From Pseudoalteromonas sp. H71 (GTDB lineage Bacteria > Pseudomonadota > Gammaproteobacteria > Enterobacterales > Alteromonadaceae), in contig NZ_LODI01000005.1 in the NCBI RefSeq assembly GCF_001468485.1, forward strand, positions 45,190-109,189: a stretch of 64,000 bases of DNA, read 5' to 3'. Within the stretch, counting starts at the first letter, position 1. Each line of letters starts with the position of its first letter. This document shows, in pieces, positions 17,800 to 25,727 of this stretch. Below the pieces are notes generated by a model. The model worked only from the letters and a program-made list of their open reading frames with translations, searched no databases and had not been told where the DNA came from. Both the position numbers and the translations under genes were made by a program.

Positions 17800-19065
17800 T
17801 TATTCGCTCATAACTTCTATTACATCATCACTATAAAGCATTGACTCTAATATAAAACTGTATACTTTTTCTATTTCTATCTCTGGGTTAACCAGCTTAA
17901 GTTGTGTTTCAACCATTGGCCAATTTTTAGTTTCAATCGCTTTTGTAAGCAATAAGCAATCACCTAACAAACCTGTTTGCTTAAGCAAAGCATCCGTTAT
18001 GCTTTTATCAAGCGTAAACTCTTTTACAATAGTTGCTAGCTCAATATCTAATATTGCATCAAGCATCGAAAACAACCCCACCAAGTAACCTTGCTGAGAT
18101 AAATTTTTGTTTGTTTCTGTTAATATAAGTTCCATTAACCGAGCGCGTACAAGAGCAAATTTAGTTAACTCTGTGGGTTTATCTATTCCTAAATCGCTAA
18201 CAGCTAACACGCGCACAAATTGGCGAATTACGTCCTCACCCAAATAAACAACAGCTTGCGATATAGACGTGATAACTAAATTACTATTACCAGAGCGCGC
18301 ATTTGCCAAACGTAAAATTCGCGCCGTTATTCCTACATCTTTAGCTACACGCTGATGAATTTCTTCAAAGCATAACGATTCTTTTGCTATTGCTTTAAGA
18401 AGTTCGAAAACGGTAACTTTTGAAGGGTCGACTCCACTGTAAGTGAGCATTTCTGGGCGAGCAAAAAAGAACCCCTGAAAATAATCACACCCTGCGTCGC
18501 GTAAGTTTATAAACTGATCGTAGGTTTCTATTCGCTCTACAATTATTTTGCAATGAGGGTAGCTACGTTTTAACTTTTTAACCCGCATGTTAGTTTTAAT
18601 AATAGGCTCTTCAGCTTCAATTTTTATGTAGCTAACAAGGACGAGTAGCGGGTCCCATTTTTCATCGCCGTCATAATCGTCCAGTGCAAATACATAGCCC
18701 TGACCTTTTAGTGTTCTAATACGACTGGCAACCGCTGCAATATTTACCGTACGCTCTACAATCTCAATGACAGTATGCTCTGGGTTTAATAATTTAGGAA
18801 ATTCATCTAACAAGGCATCTGTAGAAAGATTCACAAAAGCAAGTTGGTGGGCAGTGAGCTTTTCTGCGCCAACCAGCATCAGCGTATTAAAAAACAAACG
18901 GCTGGTTGCGTGCTCATCACTCGTACCGACAGGAAACGCATTATTTGCTGAGTTTCGGTAAAGTAGCTCGTAAGCAAACACTGCTTTTTCGGCATTAAAT
19001 ATTGGTTGCCGAGCAACATATTGTGTCAAAGTAGGTGTTAGCGATGGAGTATCAGACACGTTCAA
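17800..19065 (-). CDS. EAL and HDOD domain signalling protein (YuxH/CdgJ type)
   Basis: 421 residues. The N-terminal part (about 12-205) is an EAL-fold domain: YVARQPIFNAEKAVFAYELL at the usual EAL position reads ELL, later strands read FALDDYDG, and the usual catalytic set is incomplete, so it is probably not an active c-di-GMP phosphodiesterase. The C-terminal part (about 205-400) is an HDOD domain (VGITARILRLANARSGN). Related proteins regulate motility. The start is not ATG: TTG at 19065, or GTG at 19059, both with weak ribosome sites. It forms an operon with the PqiA-like gene. Family assignment is strong; role is inferred. Confidence 0.88.
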   Translation of the reverse strand: MNVSDTPSLTPTLTQYVARQPIFNAEKAVFAYELLYRNSANNAFPVGTSDEHATSRLFFNTLMLVGAEKLTAHQLAFVNLSTDALLDEFPKLLNPEHTVIEIVERTVNIAAVASRIRTLKGQGYVFALDDYDGDEKWDPLLVLVSYIKIEAEEPIIKTNMRVKKLKRSYPHCKIIVERIETYDQFINLRDAGCDYFQGFFFARPEMLTYSGVDPSKVTVFELLKAIAKESLCFEEIHQRVAKDVGITARILRLANARSGNSNLVITSISQAVVYLGEDVIRQFVRVLAVSDLGIDKPTELTKFALVRARLMELILTETNKNLSQQGYLVGLFSMLDAILDIELATIVKEFTLDKSITDALLKQTGLLGDCLLLTKAIETKNWPMVETQLKLVNPEIEIEKVYSFILESMLYSDDVIEVMSE

Positions 19066-19217
19066 TATAATTCGCCTATAAGGTTATATAAGATTAAGCT
19101 TACTCCTTTGAGTCTAATCTATGTTGGATACTAAAAGTATAGTAAAAATATCTTAATCGTTGCAATACTATGCAAAGTAAATAAAACTAGTAAAAATTTC
19201 TTAGCGAAGGAGGAAGT

Positions 19218-19967
19218 TTGACTTGTTTGAAATGGTTACTAATAACGTGCTGTGCAATATGCTCGCTTTTTACTTTGGCAACAGAAAAACAGAATACGTT
19301 AAAATACAATATTAGCTCATCTGGGAGTCACTACCCTTATTACACAAATAACCCAGATCACCCTGGCGTATTACCTGAAATCATTGAAAAAGTCCTTGTT
19401 GATGCCAACATATCTGCTTATCACGAACCTCTACCTACAAAACGAATCACCAAATATCTTAATGAAGGCATTATAGACTTTGATGTTATTTCGCTTAATT
19501 GGTTACCCCAAAGCGAGCGCAATAACACCATGTATGTGTTTTCAGACCCTTTAATTACGGTCACCGAAATGCTTGTAACCTTGCCCGAAAACTCAAGCAA
19601 ATGGAAAAACATCTCAAATCTAACAGGTAAAAATGTAGGCACCGTATTAGGGTATTATTACCATAGTGATGATTCATTTAATCGAGTGGATTTCCCCTCA
19701 GAAAAAGAACTCATGGAAGCGCTTGTTCGTAAAAGAGTCGATGTTGCCATTATAAGTAAACTACCTGCCTTATATTGGTCACAACAGCTAAATTTGAGTA
19801 TGGGTTTTGGTGCTCAATATTCTCATGGCTTTTTAAGAATTCGCTTATTGAGTAAACACAAACACTTATTACCGGTTATTAATAAAACAATAAAAAATCT
19901 ACATGGCAACGGCTACATAACAAATGCAGCTAAAAAATACATGCAAGATATACCCACACAAAATTAA
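19218..19967 (+). CDS. Periplasmic solute-binding protein, family 3 (orphan)
   Basis: 249 residues with a signal peptide (about 1-21) and the bilobed family-3 binding-protein pattern (EIIEKVLVDANISAYHEPLP, then LTGKNVGTVLGYYY). It starts at a TTG with a strong AAGGAGG 4 nt upstream; no ATG is available nearby. No ABC permease or ATPase is adjacent, so it may be an orphan receptor or may share a transporter encoded elsewhere. Similar Alteromonadales proteins are usually annotated as amino-acid-binding, but I cannot assign the ligand. It diverges from the EAL-HDOD gene. Confidence 0.78.
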   Translation: MTCLKWLLITCCAICSLFTLATEKQNTLKYNISSSGSHYPYYTNNPDHPGVLPEIIEKVLVDANISAYHEPLPTKRITKYLNEGIIDFDVISLNWLPQSERNNTMYVFSDPLITVTEMLVTLPENSSKWKNISNLTGKNVGTVLGYYYHSDDSFNRVDFPSEKELMEALVRKRVDVAIISKLPALYWSQQLNLSMGFGAQYSHGFLRIRLLSKHKHLLPVINKTIKNLHGNGYITNAAKKYMQDIPTQN

Positions 19968-20042
19968 GGGATTTATAACACACACTCATTGTGCTGAGTT
20001 ATACTACGCAAAAATATCAACTCGACCAAAAAAGTAGTCCCT

Positions 20043-20609
20043 ATGAGTATTGAAAAAGCTTTAATTGAACGCAGCAATAACCAATGTGAATTATGTACAG
20101 CTACTAATGACTTATCTGTTTATGAAGTTCCGCCGATTACGGATACCCATTCAGATAAATGCATTTACACTTGCCAAGCATGCAAAGAACAAATTGAAAA
20201 CACAGTCGATATAACGCCAACACATTGGCACTGTTTAAACGACAGCATGTGGAGCCAAACACCTGCAGTTCAAGTTGTTGCGTATAGAATGCTATCTCGC
20301 TTAGCGCCAGATAATGGCTGGGCACAAGACGCTCTAGACATGATATACCTTGAAGAAGAGACCTTGGCTTGGGCTAAAAAAGCACTTGCAGAAGATGACG
20401 ACGTTAAGCATATCGATAGTAATGGCGTGGTTCTTCAAGCTGGCGATACCGTGACACTCATAAAAGACTTGGATGTAAAAGGCAGTAGTCTTACAGCAAA
20501 ACGCGGCACTGCGGTACGCAATATTGGTTTAACCAGTAACCCAGAGCACATTGAAGGGCGTGTTGGTGGCCAGCGAATTGTGATTCTTACTAAATTTGTA
20601 AAAAAGTAA
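20043..20609 (+). CDS. PhnA/YjdM-domain protein
   Basis: 188 residues. The N-terminal zinc ribbon has CELC at about 15-18 and CxxC in TCQAC. The C-terminal 70 residues are the PhnA beta-barrel (SNGVVLQAGDTVTLIKDLDV ... GQRIVILTKFVKK). The family was once linked to phosphonate use, but its function is unsettled; it is not phosphonoacetate hydrolase. Between the two lies a helical middle (about 75-115). It is a single-gene unit ended by the hairpin at 20664-20692. The family call is secure, the biochemical role is not known. Confidence 0.87.
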   Translation: MSIEKALIERSNNQCELCTATNDLSVYEVPPITDTHSDKCIYTCQACKEQIENTVDITPTHWHCLNDSMWSQTPAVQVVAYRMLSRLAPDNGWAQDALDMIYLEEETLAWAKKALAEDDDVKHIDSNGVVLQAGDTVTLIKDLDVKGSSLTAKRGTAVRNIGLTSNPEHIEGRVGGQRIVILTKFVKK

Positions 20610-20663
20610 GTGCAAAATAATTCACACTATTTTCGCTTTTAACCGAAAGTAATACAGTAGTAC

Positions 20664-20692
20664 AAAAATGCCCAGCAATGCTGGGCATTTTT
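20664..20692. terminator. Bidirectional intrinsic terminator between phnA-type gene and rlmJ
   Basis: A 13-bp perfect stem, AAAAATGCCCAGC / GCTGGGCATTTTT, with a 3-nt loop. A-tract and T-tract on either side serve both convergent genes. Confidence 0.9.
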
Positions 20693-20703
20693 ATGAATAG
20701 TCG

Positions 20704-21543
20704 TTATTCGTCGACGAGTTGCTCGCACCTATAAAAGCCGCTTGGTTTACTTAGTAACGAAACTAACTCAGGTAATACCGCATCCATAGTTTGTTTAAGC
20801 TTCCATGGCGGATTAATCACTATCATACCGGATGCAGTCATACCATGGACGTCAGTATCGGCCTCTGTTCCCAGCTCGAATAACTGAATATTTCGCATAC
20901 CGGAGTCAATTAAACCCTGCTCCATGTTGTTAATGCGCTCTCGGTCAACAACCGGATACCAAATCATGTATGTACCCGTTGCAAATCGTTGATGCGCTTT
21001 AACTAATGTTTTTACAACGCACTCATAATCATCTTTTACTTCGTATGGCGGGTCGATTAATACACATGCCCTGCGTGATGCAGGTGGCAATAACCCAACT
21101 AAACCGGTAAACCCGTTTTCGCCGCGCACTCGAATAGAACGCTTACCCTGCATATTATCCTCTAAAAGCAATAAGTCTCGCGGGTGCAATTCAAAAAACC
21201 AGCCTTTATCTTGGCGGCGTAAATAATGTTCAGCAATTTTTGGCGAGCCCGGATAAAAATCGAGGTCACTCGTATTATTGAACGATTTAATTAGCTCAAT
21301 GTATTCGTTAAGTGCTTCATGCTGGCTTGTGTGAGTCCACAACTTTTCAATACCGTCTTGGTACTCTTGCGTTTTTTGGGCATCAGCTGCAGCAAGTTCA
21401 AAAAAACCGGCGCCAGAATGCGTATCAATGTAATCAAGCGGCTTATCTTTAATTGTTTGATATTTAAGGACCTGAGCCAACACAAGGTGTTTAAGAACAT
21501 CGGCCGGATTACCCGCATGAAATGAGTGTCTGTAACTAAGCAT
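20704..21543 (-). CDS. rlmJ: 23S rRNA (adenine-2030-N6)-methyltransferase RlmJ
   Basis: 279 residues, the usual length. The N-terminal signature LSYRHSFHAGNPADVLKH is diagnostic for RlmJ. The SAM-binding segment is YIDTHSGAGFFEL, and the catalytic DPPY motif is in CVLIDPPYEVKDDY. It methylates N6 of A2030 in 23S rRNA. It lies downstream of the candidate 6S RNA on the same strand and may be read partly from the same promoter. Confidence 0.95.
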   Translation of the reverse strand: MLSYRHSFHAGNPADVLKHLVLAQVLKYQTIKDKPLDYIDTHSGAGFFELAAADAQKTQEYQDGIEKLWTHTSQHEALNEYIELIKSFNNTSDLDFYPGSPKIAEHYLRRQDKGWFFELHPRDLLLLEDNMQGKRSIRVRGENGFTGLVGLLPPASRRACVLIDPPYEVKDDYECVVKTLVKAHQRFATGTYMIWYPVVDRERINNMEQGLIDSGMRNIQLFELGTEADTDVHGMTASGMIVINPPWKLKQTMDAVLPELVSLLSKPSGFYRCEQLVDE

Positions 21544-21610
21544 TATTTTATTTTCGCCATACGCAATTTAATATCGCAAGTGAACCATAAGCACTGGGCT
21601 TTAGCAACTT

Positions 21611-21768
21611 GCACTAGGGTCTGTTAACCTTCCAAGGTAAAACTTTCAGCAGCTTATTGGATTTTCAGGCAAGGTAGAACCTACATAGTGTGGTTATTCT
21701 TACATGAATGTAACTCAGAGAGTAACGCAGGAGCAGTTATCGAGTCCACTGGGTTACAAACCTCGCGC
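21611..21768 (-). ncRNA. ssrS: Candidate 6S RNA (SsrS)
   Basis: The stretch from 21544 to 21991 holds no gene. On the minus strand, GCGCGAGG-UUUGU-AACC at 21768-21752 pairs with GGUU-A-ACAGA-C-CCUAGUGC at 21629-21611, a closing stem of about 16 bp. An apical helix CCUGCGU / AUGUAGG encloses an AUUC/GAAU hairpin, and the 3' bubble strand contains ACCUU-GGA-AGGUU. A long rod with a central bubble and a small hairpin on the 3' side is the 6S architecture, and ssrS normally neighbours zapA. Several pairs are G-U on this strand and become A-C on the other, which fixes the strand. No sequence search was possible; the true 3' end may extend toward 21600. Confidence 0.55.
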
Positions 21769-21774
21769 CACGAT

Positions 21775-21804
21775 TAAATAGCCCCTAATTTAAACAAATT
21801 TCAA
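21775..21804 (-). promoter_or_regulatory. Promoter for the candidate 6S RNA
   Basis: On the minus strand TTGAAA (21804-21799), an 18-nt spacer and TATTTA (21780-21775) form a sigma-70 type promoter. The predicted start, about 7 nt downstream, coincides with the first base of the closing stem at 21768. Confidence 0.55.
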
Positions 21805-21991
21805 TTCGCAAAGTCCAATAACGCCTCGGATAAGGGGCGCTTAAATGAACCGTTTCTGAACAAAAAAGCACGTTGTATGAATTATCCCTTAACAAAGAAG
21901 AAAAATCAGCTAAAACTGGCGTAAATGCTAGTAAATCAATGCACTTTGCTTTACATTTGCAAGACATTAATTACAGTTATATGAGCGCCTT

Positions 21992-22222
21992 ATGGACAAC
22001 ACTACTCTTCAACAACTCGAACAACTGATCGATTCACTTATTGAACGCAATAATCAATTACAAACTGATGTTGCTAGCTTAAAAGAGCAAAATAGTAAAC
22101 TCGCTGATGATAACGAACTTTTACAACTAGAAGCGCTTGAAAACGAAGAAAAGCAAAAAGATGCCAGCACAACGTTATCTGGCTTACTAGATAAATTACA
22201 AAGCGCACAACAGGCTAGCTAA
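21992..22222 (+). CDS. TIGR02449-type small coiled-coil protein
   Basis: 76 residues, charged and predicted to be one long coiled coil (LEQLIDSLIERNNQLQTDVA, then KEQNSKLADDNELLQ). It resembles ZapB in build and belongs by appearance and position to the TIGR02449 family, which sits directly before zapA in many gammaproteobacteria. Its stop overlaps the zapA start (TAATG), so the two are translationally coupled. A role with ZapA at the division ring is plausible but unproven. Confidence 0.82.
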   Translation: MDNTTLQQLEQLIDSLIERNNQLQTDVASLKEQNSKLADDNELLQLEALENEEKQKDASTTLSGLLDKLQSAQQAS

Positions 22223-22527
22223 TGTCTGAGCTGCAAAACCAGCGGGTCACTGTTGAGTTGCTAGGTAAAGAGCAGCAATTTGCTTGTCCGCAAGGGCAAG
22301 AAGAGGCATTGATAGCAGCAGCTAAAAATCTAAACGACTTAGTTGAACAAATGAAACAGCGTTCAACCGTTCGAAACGATCAAAAAGCATTGCTTATGGC
22401 AGCACTTAATTTAAGCCACGATTTGCTTGAAGCAAAAACACAAGCAACTGTTGAGCAGCAACATCAAGACCAGCTTGTTGATAAACTGAGTCAACATTTG
22501 GCAAGTGACCCAAAACAAAAAAAATAA
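22222..22527 (+). CDS. zapA: Cell division protein ZapA
   Basis: 101 residues. N-terminal ZapA fold (VTVELLGKEQQFACPQGQEE) followed by a helical dimerisation region and C-terminal coiled coil (LNLSHDLLEAKTQATVEQQH). It binds FtsZ and stabilises the Z ring. It is coupled to the preceding coiled-coil gene by a 1-nt overlap, and its stop codon lies inside the terminator stem at 22526-22548. Confidence 0.93.
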   Translation: MSELQNQRVTVELLGKEQQFACPQGQEEALIAAAKNLNDLVEQMKQRSTVRNDQKALLMAALNLSHDLLEAKTQATVEQQHQDQLVDKLSQHLASDPKQKK

Positions 22528-22548
22528 AAAGCGCAACCTGCGCTTTTT
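22526..22548 (+). terminator. Terminator of zapA
   Basis: AAAAAGCGCA / TGCGCTTTTT, a 10-bp perfect stem with an ACC loop. The upstream arm overlaps the zapA stop codon. Confidence 0.85.
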
Positions 22549-22589
22549 GTTTATCATTAGGGTAATAATTGGCCTGCAAGAGATAGTTA

Positions 22590-23612
22590 ATGAAGTACTC
22601 CTTACCTGGTATTCACTCATCGTTAAAATATACATTCCTAATAATAGGTTTACTTTTTGTCACAGCCAATTCAAATGCAGCCATTAGCTGGCAAACCATT
22701 AACAACAACATCCAATTTTTAAAACAACAAGACGCTCTACGTTTTTACGACTCTAACCAAGTATTAATTGAGGGTGATGAATGCGCTTTACTAGTAGATA
22801 CCAGTGGAAATTTTGCAGGTGTTGAACAACTTGTTGTTGAACTAAAAAAACGCCTTAAAACGCCTCTTTGTTATTTGGTTGCAACCCATTATCATGACGA
22901 TCACTTACTGGGCATCGCAGTTATTCAACACTTTTATCCTAATGCCAAACTTATCACCCACCAGCAAGTAAGCGCAGACTTTAAAACCTATCAAAAAGCC
23001 TACACTGATAAACTCGACAGCTATGAAAAAAGCATTGAACTGAGCTATCAGCGTTTAGCATCAATCCCCAAAGAAGAACAAACAGCATGGCGAGAAAAGC
23101 TAGAACTGGCTAAAGCACGACTTTTTCGTTGGCGCAAATATAAGCTTAGCCCTCCAGACATAGCATTGGCAGTAAGTAAAACACTTGACCTAGGCAGTTT
23201 TGAATTAAATATTACCCCCCATATAGCGCACACTAATGGCGATTTAACCGTTACTACAAACAATGAAAGCATACTTATTGGTGGCGACATTGTTGATTGG
23301 CTTCCCTATCCGGGACACGGTGAACTTAAAAGTTGGCAAACTTTATTAAAGCAATATATTGGCAATGAAAAGCTATCACTAATTATACCCGGGCATGGCG
23401 GGATACTTAACAAGCAACAACTCAAGCAGCCTCTGGCATTTTTAAATGCACTAACTGAGCATGTCAAAAGTAATCAAAATCTTGCGACTGAATCACTCAT
23501 AGAAACGTTTCCACAAAAAGTGCTTGCTCCCTACCAGCAAGACACGCTTAACAAAAAGTCGAGTCAGTTATTTTTACAAGCGGGACTTAACCGCGCTAAA
23601 AGCTCAAAATAA
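22590..23612 (+). CDS. Secreted metallo-beta-lactamase-fold hydrolase
   Basis: 340 residues with a signal peptide (about 1-30). The zinc motif ATHYHDDHLLG (HxHxDH), a downstream His in IAHTNGDLTV, the Asp in GGDIVDW and the final His in IIPGHGG form the metallo-beta-lactamase metal set. A charged helical insert (about 130-185) separates the two halves. The fold covers beta-lactamases, lactonases and other hydrolases; the motif spacing and periplasmic location allow a class-B-like enzyme, but the substrate cannot be read from sequence. It has a weak ribosome site and follows the zapA terminator. Confidence 0.82.
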   Translation: MKYSLPGIHSSLKYTFLIIGLLFVTANSNAAISWQTINNNIQFLKQQDALRFYDSNQVLIEGDECALLVDTSGNFAGVEQLVVELKKRLKTPLCYLVATHYHDDHLLGIAVIQHFYPNAKLITHQQVSADFKTYQKAYTDKLDSYEKSIELSYQRLASIPKEEQTAWREKLELAKARLFRWRKYKLSPPDIALAVSKTLDLGSFELNITPHIAHTNGDLTVTTNNESILIGGDIVDWLPYPGHGELKSWQTLLKQYIGNEKLSLIIPGHGGILNKQQLKQPLAFLNALTEHVKSNQNLATESLIETFPQKVLAPYQQDTLNKKSSQLFLQAGLNRAKSSK

Positions 23613-23658
23613 CCCAACACAACGGATTGTGTTAAAATAATAAAAGGAATTGACTAAA

Positions 23659-25155
23659 GTGATCATTATGCGCAGTTTGATATTATGCTTTTTAGGACTC
23701 TTTTTGTTTGGTTGTGAATCAACCGAGCAAAAGCAGGCGGAAGCGCCTCAAATATTTACTCATTTTGAGCCTGATTACGCAAATCACGAAAACGTAACTG
23801 CCACAGTAAACCCAGAGCAACAAACCAATCTTATTGAAAAAAACACTCCCCCACTCAAAGTTAAAAATAGAGTTGTAAAAAAGCGCCCACCAAAAACAAC
23901 TGATTTGTGGGTACATATTGCCAACAACTTACATTTTACGGTTTATCAAAATCGAGCTTTAAAAAAACGCATTAACTGGTATTTAAAACAGCCTAAATAC
24001 CTAACCACGGTAAGCAAACGTGCAGCGCCTTATTTGTATCACATAGTAAAAAAAATAGAGCAAAGAAACCTACCAATGGAAATAGCACTGCTACCTTTTG
24101 TAGAAAGTGACTTTAGGCCCACGGTTGCCTCATCGCAACAAGCCGTTGGGGTATGGCAACTTGTAGGGGCGACAGCATATCACTTTGGTATTAAGTCAGA
24201 TCAATGGTACGACGGTCGCCAAGATGTATTAGCCTCTACTGATGCGGCACTTGATTACTTGAGCTATTTACATAAGCGTTTTAACGGCAATTGGCTACAT
24301 GCATTGGCAGCCTACAATAGCGGTGAAGGACGCGTAAAGCGGGCCATAGAGAAAAATACTAAACGAGGAAAAAGCACTGACTTTTGGTCGCTAAGCTTGC
24401 CAAAAGAGACCGCCGATTACGTGCCAAAATTGCTCGCTTTAAGTTATTTAGTTAAGCATCCACAAAAAGGTATGAAGCAGCCAAAACTTGCCTATAAACC
24501 ACTCACCACACAAATGAATATAGGCCAGCAATTCGATTTTTCGGTTATTGCCAAGCTGTCAGGTATTGGGTCAAAGCAGCTGCATGCGATAAACCAAGGG
24601 TATTTAAAAAATCAAAGCTCGCCAAACGGACCACATACCTTATTGCTACCAATAGGCCAAGAAGCATTATTAAAAAGTCAGTTTTTTAAATCTAATTTTG
24701 CAGGTGAATACAGAGTAAAACAAAACGACACACTTTATGCTATTGCCAAACGCTTTAGCATGTCGGTAAAAATGCTAAAACAACTCAATAACAAAACCAA
24801 CAACTTTATTGGCGTAGGCGAAAAGCTACTGGTTGGGCAACCCAAAACCCTACCAAGCTCCTTAACTATAGATTACAAAATAAGCCCTTATTTAGAACAC
24901 CAAGAAGGCATTGCTATCCCAACCATAGAAATAGACTACACCGTAAAAACCGGTGATAGCCTGTGGAGCATTAGCCAACTTTACGATGTACCACATAGCG
25001 ATTTGGCCAAATGGAATAAACTGTCGGCATCCAGCATTTTAAAACCCGGCCGTCAGTTAGTGCTTTATATCCCTCAAGCAGAAAAACCACAAGCGCAGCT
25101 AATCAAACAAGATTTACTACACGATTTGCAAAAAACACTAAATCAACCACGTTAA
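23659..25155 (+). CDS. mltD: MltD-like membrane-bound lytic transglycosylase lipoprotein
   Basis: A lipoprotein signal ends in the lipobox LFGC. The GH23 transglycosylase domain (about 90-270) has the catalytic Glu in LPFVESDFRPTVASS and the motif LHALAAYNSGEGRVKRA. It is followed by two LysM peptidoglycan-binding repeats (RVKQNDTLYAIAKRF and TVKTGDSLWSISQLY). It cleaves murein glycan strands at the inner face of the outer membrane. The frame opens at TTG 23650, but AAGGA lies only 1 nt before that. GTG at 23659 has 10-nt spacing and is chosen; ATG at 23668 is also possible. E. coli MltD is of similar domain order. Confidence 0.9.
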   Translation: MIIMRSLILCFLGLFLFGCESTEQKQAEAPQIFTHFEPDYANHENVTATVNPEQQTNLIEKNTPPLKVKNRVVKKRPPKTTDLWVHIANNLHFTVYQNRALKKRINWYLKQPKYLTTVSKRAAPYLYHIVKKIEQRNLPMEIALLPFVESDFRPTVASSQQAVGVWQLVGATAYHFGIKSDQWYDGRQDVLASTDAALDYLSYLHKRFNGNWLHALAAYNSGEGRVKRAIEKNTKRGKSTDFWSLSLPKETADYVPKLLALSYLVKHPQKGMKQPKLAYKPLTTQMNIGQQFDFSVIAKLSGIGSKQLHAINQGYLKNQSSPNGPHTLLLPIGQEALLKSQFFKSNFAGEYRVKQNDTLYAIAKRFSMSVKMLKQLNNKTNNFIGVGEKLLVGQPKTLPSSLTIDYKISPYLEHQEGIAIPTIEIDYTVKTGDSLWSISQLYDVPHSDLAKWNKLSASSILKPGRQLVLYIPQAEKPQAQLIKQDLLHDLQKTLNQPR

Positions 25156-25218
25156 GTTTATAAACCAATCTATTTCGCGTAAAATCACGCCCAACATAGT
25201 TATTTTAGAGAGAACAGC

Positions 25219-25707
25219 ATGCAAATTAGTAAAAATTCGGCAGTAGAGTTTCACTACACACTTAGTGAAGCGGGTGAACAAATTGAAAGCAGTGTAAATG
25301 ATGCGCCACTTACCTACATTCATGGCAGCGAAGGTATGTTACCTGGTTTAGAAAAAGCCCTTGAGGGTAAAAACGCTGGCGAAAAATTTAGTGTAACGCT
25401 TGAGCCAAGTGAATCTTATGGTGAGCGTGTTGATGACTTAATTCAACGTATTCCACTTAAGCACTTACAAGGCGATGTTAAAGTATGGAAGCCAGGCATG
25501 ACTGCAATGGTTCAGTCTAACCAAGGCCGTCATCAGGTGACGATTGTTAAAGTAGGTCGTTTTAATGCCGATTGTGACTTGAATCACCCATTTGCAGGTA
25601 AAACACTGACATTTGATGTAGAAGTTGTATCGGTACGCGAAGCAACTAGCGAAGAAATTTCGCATGGCCATGTTCATGCTGAAGGCGGCTGTGGCCACGC
25701 TCACTAA
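25219..25707 (+). CDS. slyD: SlyD-like FKBP peptidyl-prolyl isomerase
   Basis: 162 residues. The FKBP core is split by an insert-in-flap domain, as in SlyD: VEFHYTLSEAGEQIESS, then GMLPGLEKALEGK, the IF chaperone region about 75-125, and FAGKTLTFDVEVV. A short His/Cys-rich tail (HGHVHAEGGCGHAH) can bind nickel or other metals. It is a cytoplasmic folding helper. It is shorter than E. coli SlyD because the metal tail is reduced, and it could equally be called a SlyD paralogue. It has its own ribosome site and 63 nt upstream. Confidence 0.9.
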   Translation: MQISKNSAVEFHYTLSEAGEQIESSVNDAPLTYIHGSEGMLPGLEKALEGKNAGEKFSVTLEPSESYGERVDDLIQRIPLKHLQGDVKVWKPGMTAMVQSNQGRHQVTIVKVGRFNADCDLNHPFAGKTLTFDVEVVSVREATSEEISHGHVHAEGGCGHAH

Positions 25708-25727
25708 TTAGCTAAAAAGGAACCCGT

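Noticed and set aside
17800..19065. Treating the EAL-HDOD protein as an active c-di-GMP phosphodiesterase.
   Set aside because: The EAL signature reads ELL and other catalytic residues are not evident, as in the known non-enzymatic members of this family.
21611..21768. The same structured region read on the plus strand as a leader of the TIGR02449-zapA operon.
   Set aside because: G-U pairs that stabilise the minus-strand fold become A-C mismatches on the plus strand, and the promoter match is on the minus strand.
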